Positions 17,156-25,670 of a stretch of DNA of 64,000 nucleotides are shown one piece after another; position 1 is the first letter of the stretch, and each line of letters begins with the position of its first letter. The DNA is taken from the NCBI RefSeq assembly GCF_042688525.2, contig NZ_JBHWAB010000001.1, forward strand, positions 3,038,001 to 3,102,000, given 5' to 3'. The translations under genes and the position numbers were made by a program. This DNA is from Haloimpatiens sp042688525 (GTDB taxonomy: Bacteria; Bacillota; Clostridia; Clostridiales; Clostridiaceae). The notes under the pieces were generated by a model that did not search any database, was not told the origin of the DNA, and saw only the letters and a program-made list of their open reading frames with translations.

Positions 17156-17440
17156 TTTTGCAATATCTGCCCAATTGTTAGCTGTCACTATCTCAACTTG
17201 AGATAAATCTTTTCTTATAGACTTGACTTCTCCTTTAATTTCAGCAACTTCATGTTTTAAATTTTCTTGTTGTGCTGAAATAACTTCTGTTTTATGCTCT
17301 AATGCTCTTAAGATTTGAGTGTGTTCTTCTTGAGTGGATTTTATACCTTTTATATCTTCTTTAGTTGACTTTATATCATTCTTCATTGAAACCATATCAC
17401 TTTGCATCGATTTTAAAATTTCTAAAATCTCCTTCTCCAT
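17138..17440 (-). CDS. Small coiled-coil protein
   Basis: A 100-residue, almost entirely alpha-helical protein with heptad repeats (LKSMQSDMVSMKNDIKSTKE and onward to KGEVKSIRKDLSQVE) ending in NNWADIAKLKAIK. Small proteins with this MEKEILEILKSMQ start are frequent in clostridia and have no assigned function; they probably form trimeric or dimeric coils. The site AAGGTGGTGTTATC precedes the ATG. The terminator arm forms its last codons. No link to its neighbours is evident. Confidence 0.7.
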   Translation of the reverse strand: MEKEILEILKSMQSDMVSMKNDIKSTKEDIKGIKSTQEEHTQILRALEHKTEVISAQQENLKHEVAEIKGEVKSIRKDLSQVEIVTANNWADIAKLKAIK

Positions 17441-17521
17441 GATAACACCACCTTATAGAAATATTATATCATGATATTAGTACTATATCACCATATCATC
17501 ATACTAATATTCTTAGCAATA

Positions 17522-18745
17522 TTATACATTTTTATACGTACATACGTTCGGTTTTGATTTTTTCATTCCTATTCTTTTATTCATATAAATGGAAGTTAAA
17601 TAAGTCAAACCTGCCATCACTGCTGCTATTACAATGTGAGTTGTAAATATATTAGTAGAGTCACTTAATATACCAAACAAAGGATATGCTAAAGCTGCAG
17701 ATAAATTTGTAAGCAAACTGAAAAATGAAAGTATAGTTGCTCTTTTATTAGAAGGAATATTTTTATTTAAATATTTTCTTGTAACTGGAAGATACATTCC
17801 CCTAGCCATTTGCTGAAGAAGTATTGCAAAAACACCTATCCATATTTTTGTTATACCTAAAAGTAAAAAAGAAACTATTAATAATGATGATAAAAACATT
17901 AAAGTTTTTCTCTTAGTCCTATTCATAATCTTGTAACTGTTTTTAGAAGTAACTCCTGCAACTATATTAAATATAAAAAATATTACTCCAAAATAATCTA
18001 CTGGTATATTTACTTCTTGAAAATATGGTTGATAGAAGAAAAATGCTGCTCTATAAAATATATAGAAAACCATTGAATACAAAATTACAGCCTTTACCTT
18101 TTCATTTGACAATATATATTTTCCACTTTCTGTTATTTGTTTTATATATGTCTCTGCTTTAGTGTCATGCTTATCTTCAATTGGTGGTTCAATAAATGTA
18201 AAACTAACAATTGCAGTTAATGCCATAAAAACAGCTGAAATAATCATTGGCAATTCCATATTTAGTTTATATAAAAAACCTGCTGCTATTGAACCTATTG
18301 CTTGAGCATAAAAAGAATATGATTTTGCTCTTCCTTCTATTCTTTGAAACTCGTCTTCTCTCTTTAATTTCTTTAAAGAATCATATATAAGAGCAATATC
18401 TGAACCTGATTTAAATGTACTTCCTAGTGCAAATATAATCTCTGCTAAAGCAAACAGATAAAATCCTCTTGCAAAAACATAAAGCATCAAACCAATTCCC
18501 CATAAAGAAGCTCCAATAATAACACTAAGTTTTCTTCCTATCCTATCTGCAATAGCTCCTGTTGGAACCTCAAATAACACAACAGATATAGCTGAAATAG
18601 AATTTATAAGCATTATTTGTGTAAAAGTAAGACCTTTTGCTTTTAAGTAGATTATTAATATAGGTCCTAAAATTAATAAATTTGAAAATATAGTATAAAA
18701 ATAATAAGTCCTTATGTTTCTTTTAAAGCTGCTCTTTAATGTCAT
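17522..18745 (-). CDS. MFS transporter behind a ykkC-type riboswitch
   Basis: A 407-residue major facilitator with twelve predicted membrane helices. The loop 2-3 signature is present as GAIADRIGRKLSVIIG, and the loop to helix 6 carries SYSFYAQAIGSIAAG. Multidrug- or metabolite-exporter type, with a short hydrophilic C-terminus (KKSKPNVCTYKNV). GAGGGGGGATTTGAG precedes the ATG. The leader at 18807-18950 resembles a ykkC-class riboswitch, whose subtype 1 senses guanidine and controls exporters and guanidine-degrading enzymes. That suggests a toxic nitrogenous small molecule as substrate. Subtypes 2 sense nucleotides such as ppGpp or PRPP, so the substrate is not certain. Confidence 0.85.
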   Translation of the reverse strand: MTLKSSFKRNIRTYYFYTIFSNLLILGPILIIYLKAKGLTFTQIMLINSISAISVVLFEVPTGAIADRIGRKLSVIIGASLWGIGLMLYVFARGFYLFALAEIIFALGSTFKSGSDIALIYDSLKKLKREDEFQRIEGRAKSYSFYAQAIGSIAAGFLYKLNMELPMIISAVFMALTAIVSFTFIEPPIEDKHDTKAETYIKQITESGKYILSNEKVKAVILYSMVFYIFYRAAFFFYQPYFQEVNIPVDYFGVIFFIFNIVAGVTSKNSYKIMNRTKRKTLMFLSSLLIVSFLLLGITKIWIGVFAILLQQMARGMYLPVTRKYLNKNIPSNKRATILSFFSLLTNLSAALAYPLFGILSDSTNIFTTHIVIAAVMAGLTYLTSIYMNKRIGMKKSKPNVCTYKNV

Positions 18746-18806
18746 CTCAAATCCCCCCTCATAGTTAAAAAGTATAAAGTTTAAAGATGAAAAAATGGGA
18801 AAAATT

Positions 18807-18857
18807 AAAAAAGCCCAAAGAACTATCTCATTTAAGAGACTCGTCCTTTAGGCTTTT
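18807..18857 (-). terminator. Riboswitch expression-platform terminator
   Basis: On the minus strand, AAGCCTAAAGGAC...GTCTC pairs with GAGATAGTTCTTTGGGCTT across the loop TTAAAT, followed by a T run (18807-18812). Its 5' arm overlaps the last aptamer hairpin (TTTAGG/CCTAAA), so the two structures are mutually exclusive. Confidence 0.8.
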
Positions 18858-18950
18858 TTCCTAAAAGTGTAGTTAATGCTTAACTTTGTATCGCTCGGAC
18901 CAGACATTATCTTCAATAATCGGAACCCTAGATACACTCCCTTGTATTAA
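18840..18950 (-). ncRNA. ykkC-family riboswitch (guanidine-I-like) aptamer
   Basis: On the minus strand the leader contains CTAGGGTTCCG (18921-18931), then CTGGTCCGAGCGA (18891-18903) and a final hairpin TTTAGG-AAAAAAG-CCTAAAGGAC. These are the core motifs of the ykkC RNA, in that order. A terminator overlaps the last hairpin, so ligand binding should promote readthrough into the exporter gene. GAGCGATACAAAG replaces the more usual GAGAG...ACACG, so the subtype (guanidine, or a subtype 2 nucleotide ligand) is unclear. Confidence 0.82.
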
Positions 18951-18980
18951 TTTTCCATATCTTCTTGTATATATTTGTAT

Positions 18981-19009
18981 ATTATATGCACAAACTATAT
19001 TATTGTCAA
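18981..19009 (-). promoter_or_regulatory. Promoter of the riboswitch/MFS transcript
   Basis: On the minus strand, TTGACA (19009-19004) and TATAAT (18986-18981) are separated by exactly 17 bp. It is just upstream of the ykkC-type leader. Confidence 0.85.
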
Positions 19010-19036
19010 CAGTTTTTTGAAAAATAATTTATCTTA

Positions 19037-21283
19037 TCACTTAACCTTTTTCATCTTTCTCTTTTCTCTGAAAAGTGAAACCCCATTATATAATGTTTCA
19101 TCTTTATCTATAACATTTTTTGTGTTTGCAAGTACTTCATCTTCATTATGACATAGTGAAAATCTAGAAAAATTCATGTTAACCACTGCTTTTCCCGAAG
19201 TAGCTGAAGCTATTTCTATAGGATAATACATAGAAGTTGATATTGGAACTTCTCCTTTTATAGTTATTTTATCGCAATTGGCTATAGGATCTTCAAAGGT
19301 TCCATTCATTTTTAAAATATCTGACATAACTTTTCCTGAAAACTCTTTATCTACTGTTATCTTATAACTATATAAAGGTTCTAATAAAATATTTTCATTG
19401 TCAGATAAAGCTTTTTGGACTGCTCTTATTGCAGCAATTCTAAAGTCTCCACCATGGGTATGTTCAAGATGATATTTTCCATCAATTAATTTTATCTTTA
19501 TATCTGTTACGCTGCTGCCTATTAAAGTTCCATGCTTCACAGCTTCAAACACTGCTTTTTCAATATTATTTTGATATTGCAAAGGCAAAATATCTACACT
19601 AAGGTTAGATACAAATTCTACACCTTTTCCTCTTTCATTTGGTTCTATTTCTACCTCTACTTCTGCATAATGTTTTTTAGGTTCAAAATGACAAAATCCT
19701 CTACTTACTTTATTTATAGTCTCTAAATAATTTACTCTAGGTTTTTCTAATTCAACTTCTATATTAAATCTATCTTTAATAATTTGTTTCAATACTTCCA
19801 TTTGAACAAAACCCATTACGTTTATATTAATTTCATTTTTATCTTTATTCCAAGTAAAATTCAATTCTGGATCTTCTACATTCAAAATTTTCACAGCATT
19901 TAAAAGCTGTGAAAGTTCCTCTTCATTTTTTGCTGTGACTTTAGATATCAGTACAGATGCTGAGGTTAAGGAGGCTTGTCTATTTTTATGAAAATTATAA
20001 AATTCATTACCTGTCCCCACTGTTTGGTTCTGCACTGTTTGTTTCTGAATGGAGGATACTTGTCCATTCTGACTTGATATTTGTGTTTTTTCTTCTATAA
20101 CATGATTGAAAACTGCTTGTCCATTCTGACAAGATTTATGCCCCGTCCCCAAACATTCATAACCTGTCCCTGATTTTTCTGTACCAATGATATCCCCTAT
20201 TTTTCCGTTTTTCACTCCACAAAGTACTCCAATTTCCCCTGCTTGTAATTTTTCTACTACAGTATATTTTTCACCACTATACTTTCTTATTTGAGTAACT
20301 TTTTCTTCTGCTGCTTGTCCATCTTCATCTTCTACATATAAAGTGTCCCTAACTTTTATGGTTCCATTAATCACCCTCACATAAGAAAGCTTTCCTATAC
20401 TTTCATCTATTTTTACTTTATAAATGAAAGCTGAAAAATCACCATCAAGATTTTCTTTTGCCTTAGGCAGCATATTACATAATCCATCTAACAAATTATT
20501 TATTCCTATTCCTCTAATGGATGAACCTAAAAGTACAGGATAAAGATCACAAGATTCAATATTACTTTTTATATGTTCTACAAGCTCATTTTTAGTAATA
20601 TCATCACCATTTAAATATTTTTCTAAAATATAATCATCTTTGTCTGCTAATTTTTCAATTAACTTTATCTTATCTTCATCTTCACTTTTATTAATTTTTT
20701 CGAAATCAAAAACATCATAAGAATTCCATCTATAATATGTATCTTCTAACAAATCTACTATTCCATCAAAATCTTTTTCTAATTTATATGCTTTATGCAA
20801 ACATAGAAAATCTCTAGTAAGATTTTGTTCTATTTCACTATAAATTCTATCTAAATCCGCTCCAACTCTGTCTAATTTGTTTATAAATATTAAAGTTGGT
20901 ATCTTATTTTCTCTTAATAAATTCCATATAGTTTCGGTATGAGCTTGTACACCTTCTACGGCAGATATTATAAGTACTGCTGCATCTAACGCATTTAATG
21001 ACCTCTTTAACTCAGATGAAAAATCTGTATGTCCTGGAGTATCTATTAAATTGATTTCAGTATCTTTCCATTTTAAAGTTGTTTGTTCTGAAAAAACTGT
21101 AATTCCTCTCTTTTTTTCTATTTCACAATAATCCATATGGGAAGAACCTTTATCTACACTTCCAATTTTTCTTATGTTTCCTGCTAAATACATTATCTGC
21201 TCTGTAGTTGTTGTTTTTCCTGCATCTACATGAGCAACTAATCCTACATTTATTATTTTTCTATTTTGTGATAATTCCATCAT
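19037..21283 (-). CDS. TetM/EF-G-like ribosomal GTPase with an inserted segment
   Basis: A translation-factor GTPase of the tetracycline-resistance ribosomal-protection group, about 748 residues. The G motifs are AHVDAGKTTTTEQ, DTPGHTDF and NKLDRVGADL, followed by domain II, a domain IV resembling EF-G (LEHTHGGDFRIAAIRAVQKA) and a C-terminal domain. It is probably a chromosomal TetM-like protein; a real resistance role is not shown. Members are usually about 640-660 residues. Here roughly residues 369-438, between KIGDIIGTEKS and TSASVLISKV, are extra, low in hydrophobicity, and carry repeated QNGQ and VGTG/LGTG pieces encoded by GGGGACAGG-type repeats. The GTG at 21289 is less likely than the ATG at 21283, which has AGGAG eight bases upstream. 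Confidence 0.85.
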   Translation of the reverse strand: MMELSQNRKIINVGLVAHVDAGKTTTTEQIMYLAGNIRKIGSVDKGSSHMDYCEIEKKRGITVFSEQTTLKWKDTEINLIDTPGHTDFSSELKRSLNALDAAVLIISAVEGVQAHTETIWNLLRENKIPTLIFINKLDRVGADLDRIYSEIEQNLTRDFLCLHKAYKLEKDFDGIVDLLEDTYYRWNSYDVFDFEKINKSEDEDKIKLIEKLADKDDYILEKYLNGDDITKNELVEHIKSNIESCDLYPVLLGSSIRGIGINNLLDGLCNMLPKAKENLDGDFSAFIYKVKIDESIGKLSYVRVINGTIKVRDTLYVEDEDGQAAEEKVTQIRKYSGEKYTVVEKLQAGEIGVLCGVKNGKIGDIIGTEKSGTGYECLGTGHKSCQNGQAVFNHVIEEKTQISSQNGQVSSIQKQTVQNQTVGTGNEFYNFHKNRQASLTSASVLISKVTAKNEEELSQLLNAVKILNVEDPELNFTWNKDKNEININVMGFVQMEVLKQIIKDRFNIEVELEKPRVNYLETINKVSRGFCHFEPKKHYAEVEVEIEPNERGKGVEFVSNLSVDILPLQYQNNIEKAVFEAVKHGTLIGSSVTDIKIKLIDGKYHLEHTHGGDFRIAAIRAVQKALSDNENILLEPLYSYKITVDKEFSGKVMSDILKMNGTFEDPIANCDKITIKGEVPISTSMYYPIEIASATSGKAVVNMNFSRFSLCHNEDEVLANTKNVIDKDETLYNGVSLFREKRKMKKVK
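19970..20180 (-). repeat. GGGGACAGG-type repeat insertion within the TetM-like gene
   Basis: About 210 bp inside the coding sequence carries GGGACAGGTTATGAATG, GGGGACGGGGCATAAA and GGGGACAGGTAATGAATT on the coding strand, plus the near-palindrome CTTGTCAGAATGGACAAG and a second AGTCAGAATGGACAAG. The length stays a multiple of three, so the frame is kept. The same GGGGACnGG motif occurs between genes near 41521-41574, 45055 and 59914. Confidence 0.65.
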
Positions 21284-21324
21284 AATCACGACTCCTAATT
21301 TTACAGTTAATAGTTTGCTATTAA

Positions 21325-21392
21325 GAATTCACCTTCACAGGTGAAAATAATTTCTACGAAGAATGATATATTCCTCGTAAACCTTTCACTTA
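21325..21392. repeat. Degenerate fragment of repeat family 1
   Basis: TTCACCTTCACAGGTGAAAA, then CTACGAAGAATGATATATTC and ACCTTTCACTT match scattered blocks of family 1 but are strongly decayed. Lies upstream of the TetM-like gene. Confidence 0.4.
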
Positions 21393-21417
21393 TACTTATA
21401 TTATATCCTAAAAATAA

Positions 21418-21987
21418 ATTCTATTAAATGCACATCTCTCCGTAAGTGCACCATTTTATTTCAGAGAAGAATATAAAGGTTCATTAGTAGCAGGTCCTAT
21501 CCTTTTAAGTTCATGGACTACTTCAGATATTGATTATATAGTTGAAACTTTTAAACCAAAAACATGTACAAAATCAAAACTTTTAGAAATCTTCAAATCA
21601 GTTCCTGTAAAGGAACCTCCTAAAAATTTCTATCTAGGACAATTGTTATATCATCTAATGTCTAAAAGTATGTATATTGGATCTCAGCATTTTTCAGTAC
21701 GTGATATGTCAAAATCATTTATTGGACAGGATTTCAAATATAATGAATTTGAAAACAAACTAAAAGATAACAGTTACATAATTACAAATCAAATAGTTGA
21801 AAAAGTTGTATTAGGCGATATTAAAAATACTCTTAGACTATACAAAAAAGGATTGACCATACAAAATATACCTACTTTAAATAACTTAAATTACATATTT
21901 TTGAATAAAAAAAGTATAAGATTAAGGAATCTTTTAAAAACAATAAAGATTCCCATTCTTATACTGATTTTTATGTGCAAAAATTGA
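21418..21987 (+). pseudogene. AraC-type regulator remnant (5' truncated)
   Basis: The frame is open from 21418 to 21987, but no start codon precedes codon 76 (ATG 21643). The translated part, from PFYFREEYKGSLVAGPILLS through YLGQLLYHLMSKS to GDIKNTLRLYKKG, looks like the sensory half of clostridial AraC-family regulators. The expected two helix-turn-helix motifs are missing: after NIPTLNNLNYIFLNKKSIRL the sequence becomes LRNLLKTIKIPILILIFMC and ends. So both the 5' end and the DNA-binding domain are lost. The family call is moderate and from memory. It converges on the acetoacetyl-CoA synthetase gene, ending 9 bp from its stop. Confidence 0.55.
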
Positions 21988-21995
21988 ATAAAATC

Positions 21996-23957
21996 TTATT
22001 TGCTCAATTGTGGTAAAACTTGTTCAAAATAATCAAGAGATTCAGGATTTGCCAAAGCTTCTCTATTAGTAACTTTACGTCCATTTATAATATTTGTTAC
22101 AGCACTCTCTACTTTTTTCATATTCAAAGTTCTAGGAATATCTGGAGTAGACATAATAATTGCTGGAACATGTCTAGGAGAAGCATTTTTCCTCAAAATT
22201 GTTTTTATTTGTTTTTTCAATTCTTCATCAAGTTCAATTCCTTCTTTTGTTTGAACAAAAAGAATAATTCTTTGATCTCCCTTATAATTTTGTCCGATTG
22301 CCAAGCTATCATTAATCTGAGGAATTTTTTGAACTTGATTATAAATTTCAGCTGTTCCTATTCTAACTCCTGATGGTTTCAAAATAGAATCAGATCTACC
22401 ATAATAACTTATTCCACCTGTATCTGAGTGTATCATAACATAATCACCATGACGCCAAATACCAGGGTATACTCCAAAATAGGCATCCATATAACGTTTG
22501 TTATCAGGATCATTCCAAAATTTAATAGGCATTGGTGGAGCAGGTATCTCACAAACAAGCTCTCCTTGTTCATCTCTAACAGGCTCTCCGTTTTGGTTAT
22601 AACAATTTATTTTCATACCTAAACCAGGACCTTGAAGTTCACCTGAATAAACAGGACTTATAGGATTACCTGAAGAAAAACAACCATTAATATCTGTTCC
22701 ACCTGCAATTGAATTAAAATGTAAATCTTCTTTAATCTCTCTATAAATATAATCAAACCCTTCTTCAGAAAGTGCTGATCCTGTCTGTGAAATAGCTCTG
22801 AGCGCTGAGAGAGATACAACTTTTTTAGGTGAAAAATGTTGTGCCATAAGAGCATGTACATAACTTGCACTTAGTCCAAAAATAGTAGCTTTCTCTTCTT
22901 CTAATATCTTCCATATTGCAGATGTATCTGGATAAGATGGATTACCATCATATAAAACTATAGAAGCACCTGCACCTAAAGCTGCTGCTTGCCAATTCCA
23001 CATCATCCAACTGCAAGTTGTAATATAAAGCATACGATCGCAAGATTTTAAATCATTTTGCAAAACTAACTCTTTTAATTGGTTAAGTAACAAGCCTGCC
23101 GCAGACTGAACCATACATTTTGGTTTACCTGTAGTTCCAGATGAAAACATTACAACAAGTGGATGTTCAGAAGGAAGCTGTTCAAATTGAAAATCTTGTG
23201 GAATACTCTCTGAAAGATAGTTTTCCCAACAAACATTATTAGGAACTTCAGATATTTTAGAACTGTCACCAGCATAATGTGAAATAACTACTCTCTTTAT
23301 AGATTTAATTCCACCTACAATTTGTTTTGCATTTTTAAGAACATCAAAGCATTTTCCTTTATAAAAATATCCATCAGTTGTAAATAAAATAGATGGTTTA
23401 ACCTGTCCAAGTCTATCTATAGCTGCTTGAGAACCTATATCAGTAGCACATGAACACCAAATAGCACCTACAGCAGAACATGCGAGCATAGCTATTACTG
23501 TTTCAGCCATATTAGGCATATATGCAGCAATAGTATCTCCTGGTTTTATTCCATCTTTTCTTAATGCATCAGCAAGTCTAACAACTTGTCCATATAATTC
23601 CTCATGACTAATTTCTTTCCTTATTTTACTTTCTCCTCGAAATATAATTGCAGGAGCAGAACTTGAAGAAAAGCGAAGTATATTTTCTGCATAATTTAAT
23701 TTTGCACCTACAAACCAATTTGCGCCAGGGAACTTGGATAAATCATCAACAACAGTTGAATATGTTTTAGAACACTTTATGTCTAAATAATGCCATAGTG
23801 TACCCCAAAAATCCTTTGGAAAATTAACAGACCACTTATAAAGAGACTTATAATCACAAATCTTCAAACTAAATTTTTCATTTACATAATTAATAAAAGA
23901 ATTCATATTTGTTGCTTTTATATACTCTTCAGAAGGCTTCCATAACAATTTTCTCAT
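21996..23957 (-). CDS. Acetoacetyl-CoA synthetase (acetoacetate-CoA ligase)
   Basis: A 653-residue adenylate-forming enzyme of the acetoacetate-CoA ligase group. The N-terminal ACAS-type region contains FPGANWFVGAKLNYAENILR, the P-loop-like motif is VVMFSSGTTGKPKCMVQSAA, and the C-terminal domain has YYGRSDSILKPSGVRIGTAE and the catalytic-lysine region PRTLNMKKVE. It activates acetoacetate (or a related 3-oxo acid) to its CoA ester with ATP, for use in ketone-body or lipid metabolism. The length fits the family. The frame is open from 23990, but the ATG at 23957 (MRKLLWKPSEE) fits the family start, with GGGGAG upstream. It is monocistronic. The acetoacetate-decarboxylase-like gene lies 20 kb away and is not obviously linked. 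Confidence 0.88.
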   Translation of the reverse strand: MRKLLWKPSEEYIKATNMNSFINYVNEKFSLKICDYKSLYKWSVNFPKDFWGTLWHYLDIKCSKTYSTVVDDLSKFPGANWFVGAKLNYAENILRFSSSSAPAIIFRGESKIRKEISHEELYGQVVRLADALRKDGIKPGDTIAAYMPNMAETVIAMLACSAVGAIWCSCATDIGSQAAIDRLGQVKPSILFTTDGYFYKGKCFDVLKNAKQIVGGIKSIKRVVISHYAGDSSKISEVPNNVCWENYLSESIPQDFQFEQLPSEHPLVVMFSSGTTGKPKCMVQSAAGLLLNQLKELVLQNDLKSCDRMLYITTCSWMMWNWQAAALGAGASIVLYDGNPSYPDTSAIWKILEEEKATIFGLSASYVHALMAQHFSPKKVVSLSALRAISQTGSALSEEGFDYIYREIKEDLHFNSIAGGTDINGCFSSGNPISPVYSGELQGPGLGMKINCYNQNGEPVRDEQGELVCEIPAPPMPIKFWNDPDNKRYMDAYFGVYPGIWRHGDYVMIHSDTGGISYYGRSDSILKPSGVRIGTAEIYNQVQKIPQINDSLAIGQNYKGDQRIILFVQTKEGIELDEELKKQIKTILRKNASPRHVPAIIMSTPDIPRTLNMKKVESAVTNIINGRKVTNREALANPESLDYFEQVLPQLSK

Positions 23958-24176
23958 ATGATCATTCACTCCCCTTTTATTTTTTTGCAATTTTCATACA
24001 ATTTATCGTAATTATTCCTAAAGTCTCTGCTGTAATCGTTTTCTGCAATACTTCTATAATTATTTATTATCTTTTTATTCTAAATAACCATATAAGATAA
24101 CATATTTTTTATAGATAGCGCTGCCTATAATATTAACTTTTTTATGTACCCCAAGTTTAGATAACATCAGAATCTA

Positions 24177-24216
24177 TTGATTAATAACTTAATACATAAG
24201 TTATTAATCAATTTTT
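24177..24216 (+). terminator. Strong hairpin with T run, no obvious upstream gene
   Basis: A perfect 14-bp stem TTGATTAATAACTT/AAGTTATTAATCAA with a 7-base loop, then TTTTTA in the plus direction. No plus-strand gene precedes it closely. It may instead mark the 3' end of the minus-strand kinase operon, although that side lacks a T run, or of an unseen small RNA. Confidence 0.5.
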
Positions 24217-24281
24217 AGGATATATCACAATCTAAATTAATTATATCTTAATTGTAAATACGTGTCAATTTAAACAACATT

Positions 24282-25670
24282 TCACATTATGAAAGAGCAA
24301 AACACAGGGATTTCAACAGTCACCCTACCACCTTTAGTATCCGGTGAATTTTCTAGAATTAGTTTTCCATTATGTACTTTAGCAATAGAATCTGCTATGT
24401 AAAGTCCCATACCAAAATGTTTCTTAGAACTTCGGCTTGCATCTCCCATATAAAATTGCTTTGTGGCAGATTTTAAAGCTTCCTTGCTGAAGCCTTTACC
24501 ACCGTCTGTAATGGTAAAACGAATATTTTTATCGTTACCTACTATATGAAGTTTTATTATTCCCTTATTAGGAGTATACTCTACTGCATTGGAAATAATA
24601 TTCATAATACAGCGAAGAAATAATTCCTTATCCATTTTAATTTTCTGTGGCAAATTTTCTTTTATAAATTCAACTTTTATTTGCTTTGATATTGCAAGAG
24701 CAGTTAATTCACCGCTAATTTCTTCAACAAACGATTCCATATCCACTTTCTTTAAAGAAAATGATAATTCTGATTCTGTTTTGGAAATTCTATTAAGCAA
24801 TATAACATATTGTTCAATTTGATTTGCATTTTTCAAAATGAATTTTGTATAACATTCCTGTTCTTCATCTAAGGATGTGTCATCTAAAAGTTCCGCATTA
24901 CCTTTTACAATAGTAAGTGGTGTTTTAATGTCATGAGCTAGTGCAGAAATTTGTTCTCTTCTTGACTGTTCTAAATTCCACTGCTGTTCTAATGACCTTT
25001 TAAGCTCATTTTTCATATCTGAAAAAGATAATAATATATCGTTAAATTCCTTAATTTTAGACTTTCCAACATTAAAATTCAAATCCTGTTCCTTGATTTT
25101 TTCAGTAGCTTGCATTAAAGGTACTAGATTAGACTTTAATTTTTTAGCAATAATTAATGTAATAACTATTGTAGAAATTAGACATCCAATAAGCAAAATT
25201 GTAATCATAAAAAATTCAGGTTTAGGAAAATGCTTATTTAACCACTCTGAAGCATATCTTGCCCGTATATAATACTGTAAAATACAAAATCCATCTTTTC
25301 GTTCAATAAAATAATATTTTTTTGTTCCAAAATCTTCTGTAGAACCCTTTGCATACAACACAGCTTTAGATAATTCTTTTTCATTCATATTTGTTTTTTT
25401 AACATTATAATTTTTATCAAGTACTGCAAAATTGCAGCCTTGTGGAATCATATTTTTCGTAATTTTGGGTGAAGATACTAAAATAGGTTTCACCTGTCTT
25501 ACAAGATTTTCAACATAATTTGCGGGAAATATCAATTCCGTTTTCATTGCTAAGCTTACAAAAGACATAACAATAAATGTCACAACACCAAAGGATACTG
25601 CCAATGAAATTAAATATTTAGCAAATACCGTTTTTAACGTAACACTCTTCTTTTTTATTTTTATCGCCAC
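24282..25670 (-). CDS. Sensor histidine kinase of a lantibiotic-immunity-type operon
   Basis: A 462-residue membrane histidine kinase. Two membrane helices (about residues 20-42 and 153-176) flank an extracellular region of about 110 residues. A HAMP-like linker follows, then HisKA with the phosphorylation site ISALAHDIKTP (His246), an N box NIISNAVEYTP and the ATP-lid motifs DGGKGFS and GMGLYIA. The start is a GTG lying inside the response-regulator stop, a 10-bp overlap that indicates translational coupling. It should phosphorylate the regulator encoded just upstream. With the SpaF/MutEG-type transporter genes, it probably senses an antimicrobial peptide at the envelope, which is inference. 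Confidence 0.9.
   Translation of the reverse strand: MAIKIKKKSVTLKTVFAKYLISLAVSFGVVTFIVMSFVSLAMKTELIFPANYVENLVRQVKPILVSSPKITKNMIPQGCNFAVLDKNYNVKKTNMNEKELSKAVLYAKGSTEDFGTKKYYFIERKDGFCILQYYIRARYASEWLNKHFPKPEFFMITILLIGCLISTIVITLIIAKKLKSNLVPLMQATEKIKEQDLNFNVGKSKIKEFNDILLSFSDMKNELKRSLEQQWNLEQSRREQISALAHDIKTPLTIVKGNAELLDDTSLDEEQECYTKFILKNANQIEQYVILLNRISKTESELSFSLKKVDMESFVEEISGELTALAISKQIKVEFIKENLPQKIKMDKELFLRCIMNIISNAVEYTPNKGIIKLHIVGNDKNIRFTITDGGKGFSKEALKSATKQFYMGDASRSSKKHFGMGLYIADSIAKVHNGKLILENSPDTKGGRVTVEIPVFCSFIM

Noticed and set aside
19037..21283. TetM-like gene considered as housekeeping EF-G
   Set aside because: The N-terminal sequence and the length without the insert fit the ribosomal-protection group better, and the usual rpsL-rpsG-tuf neighbours of EF-G are absent.
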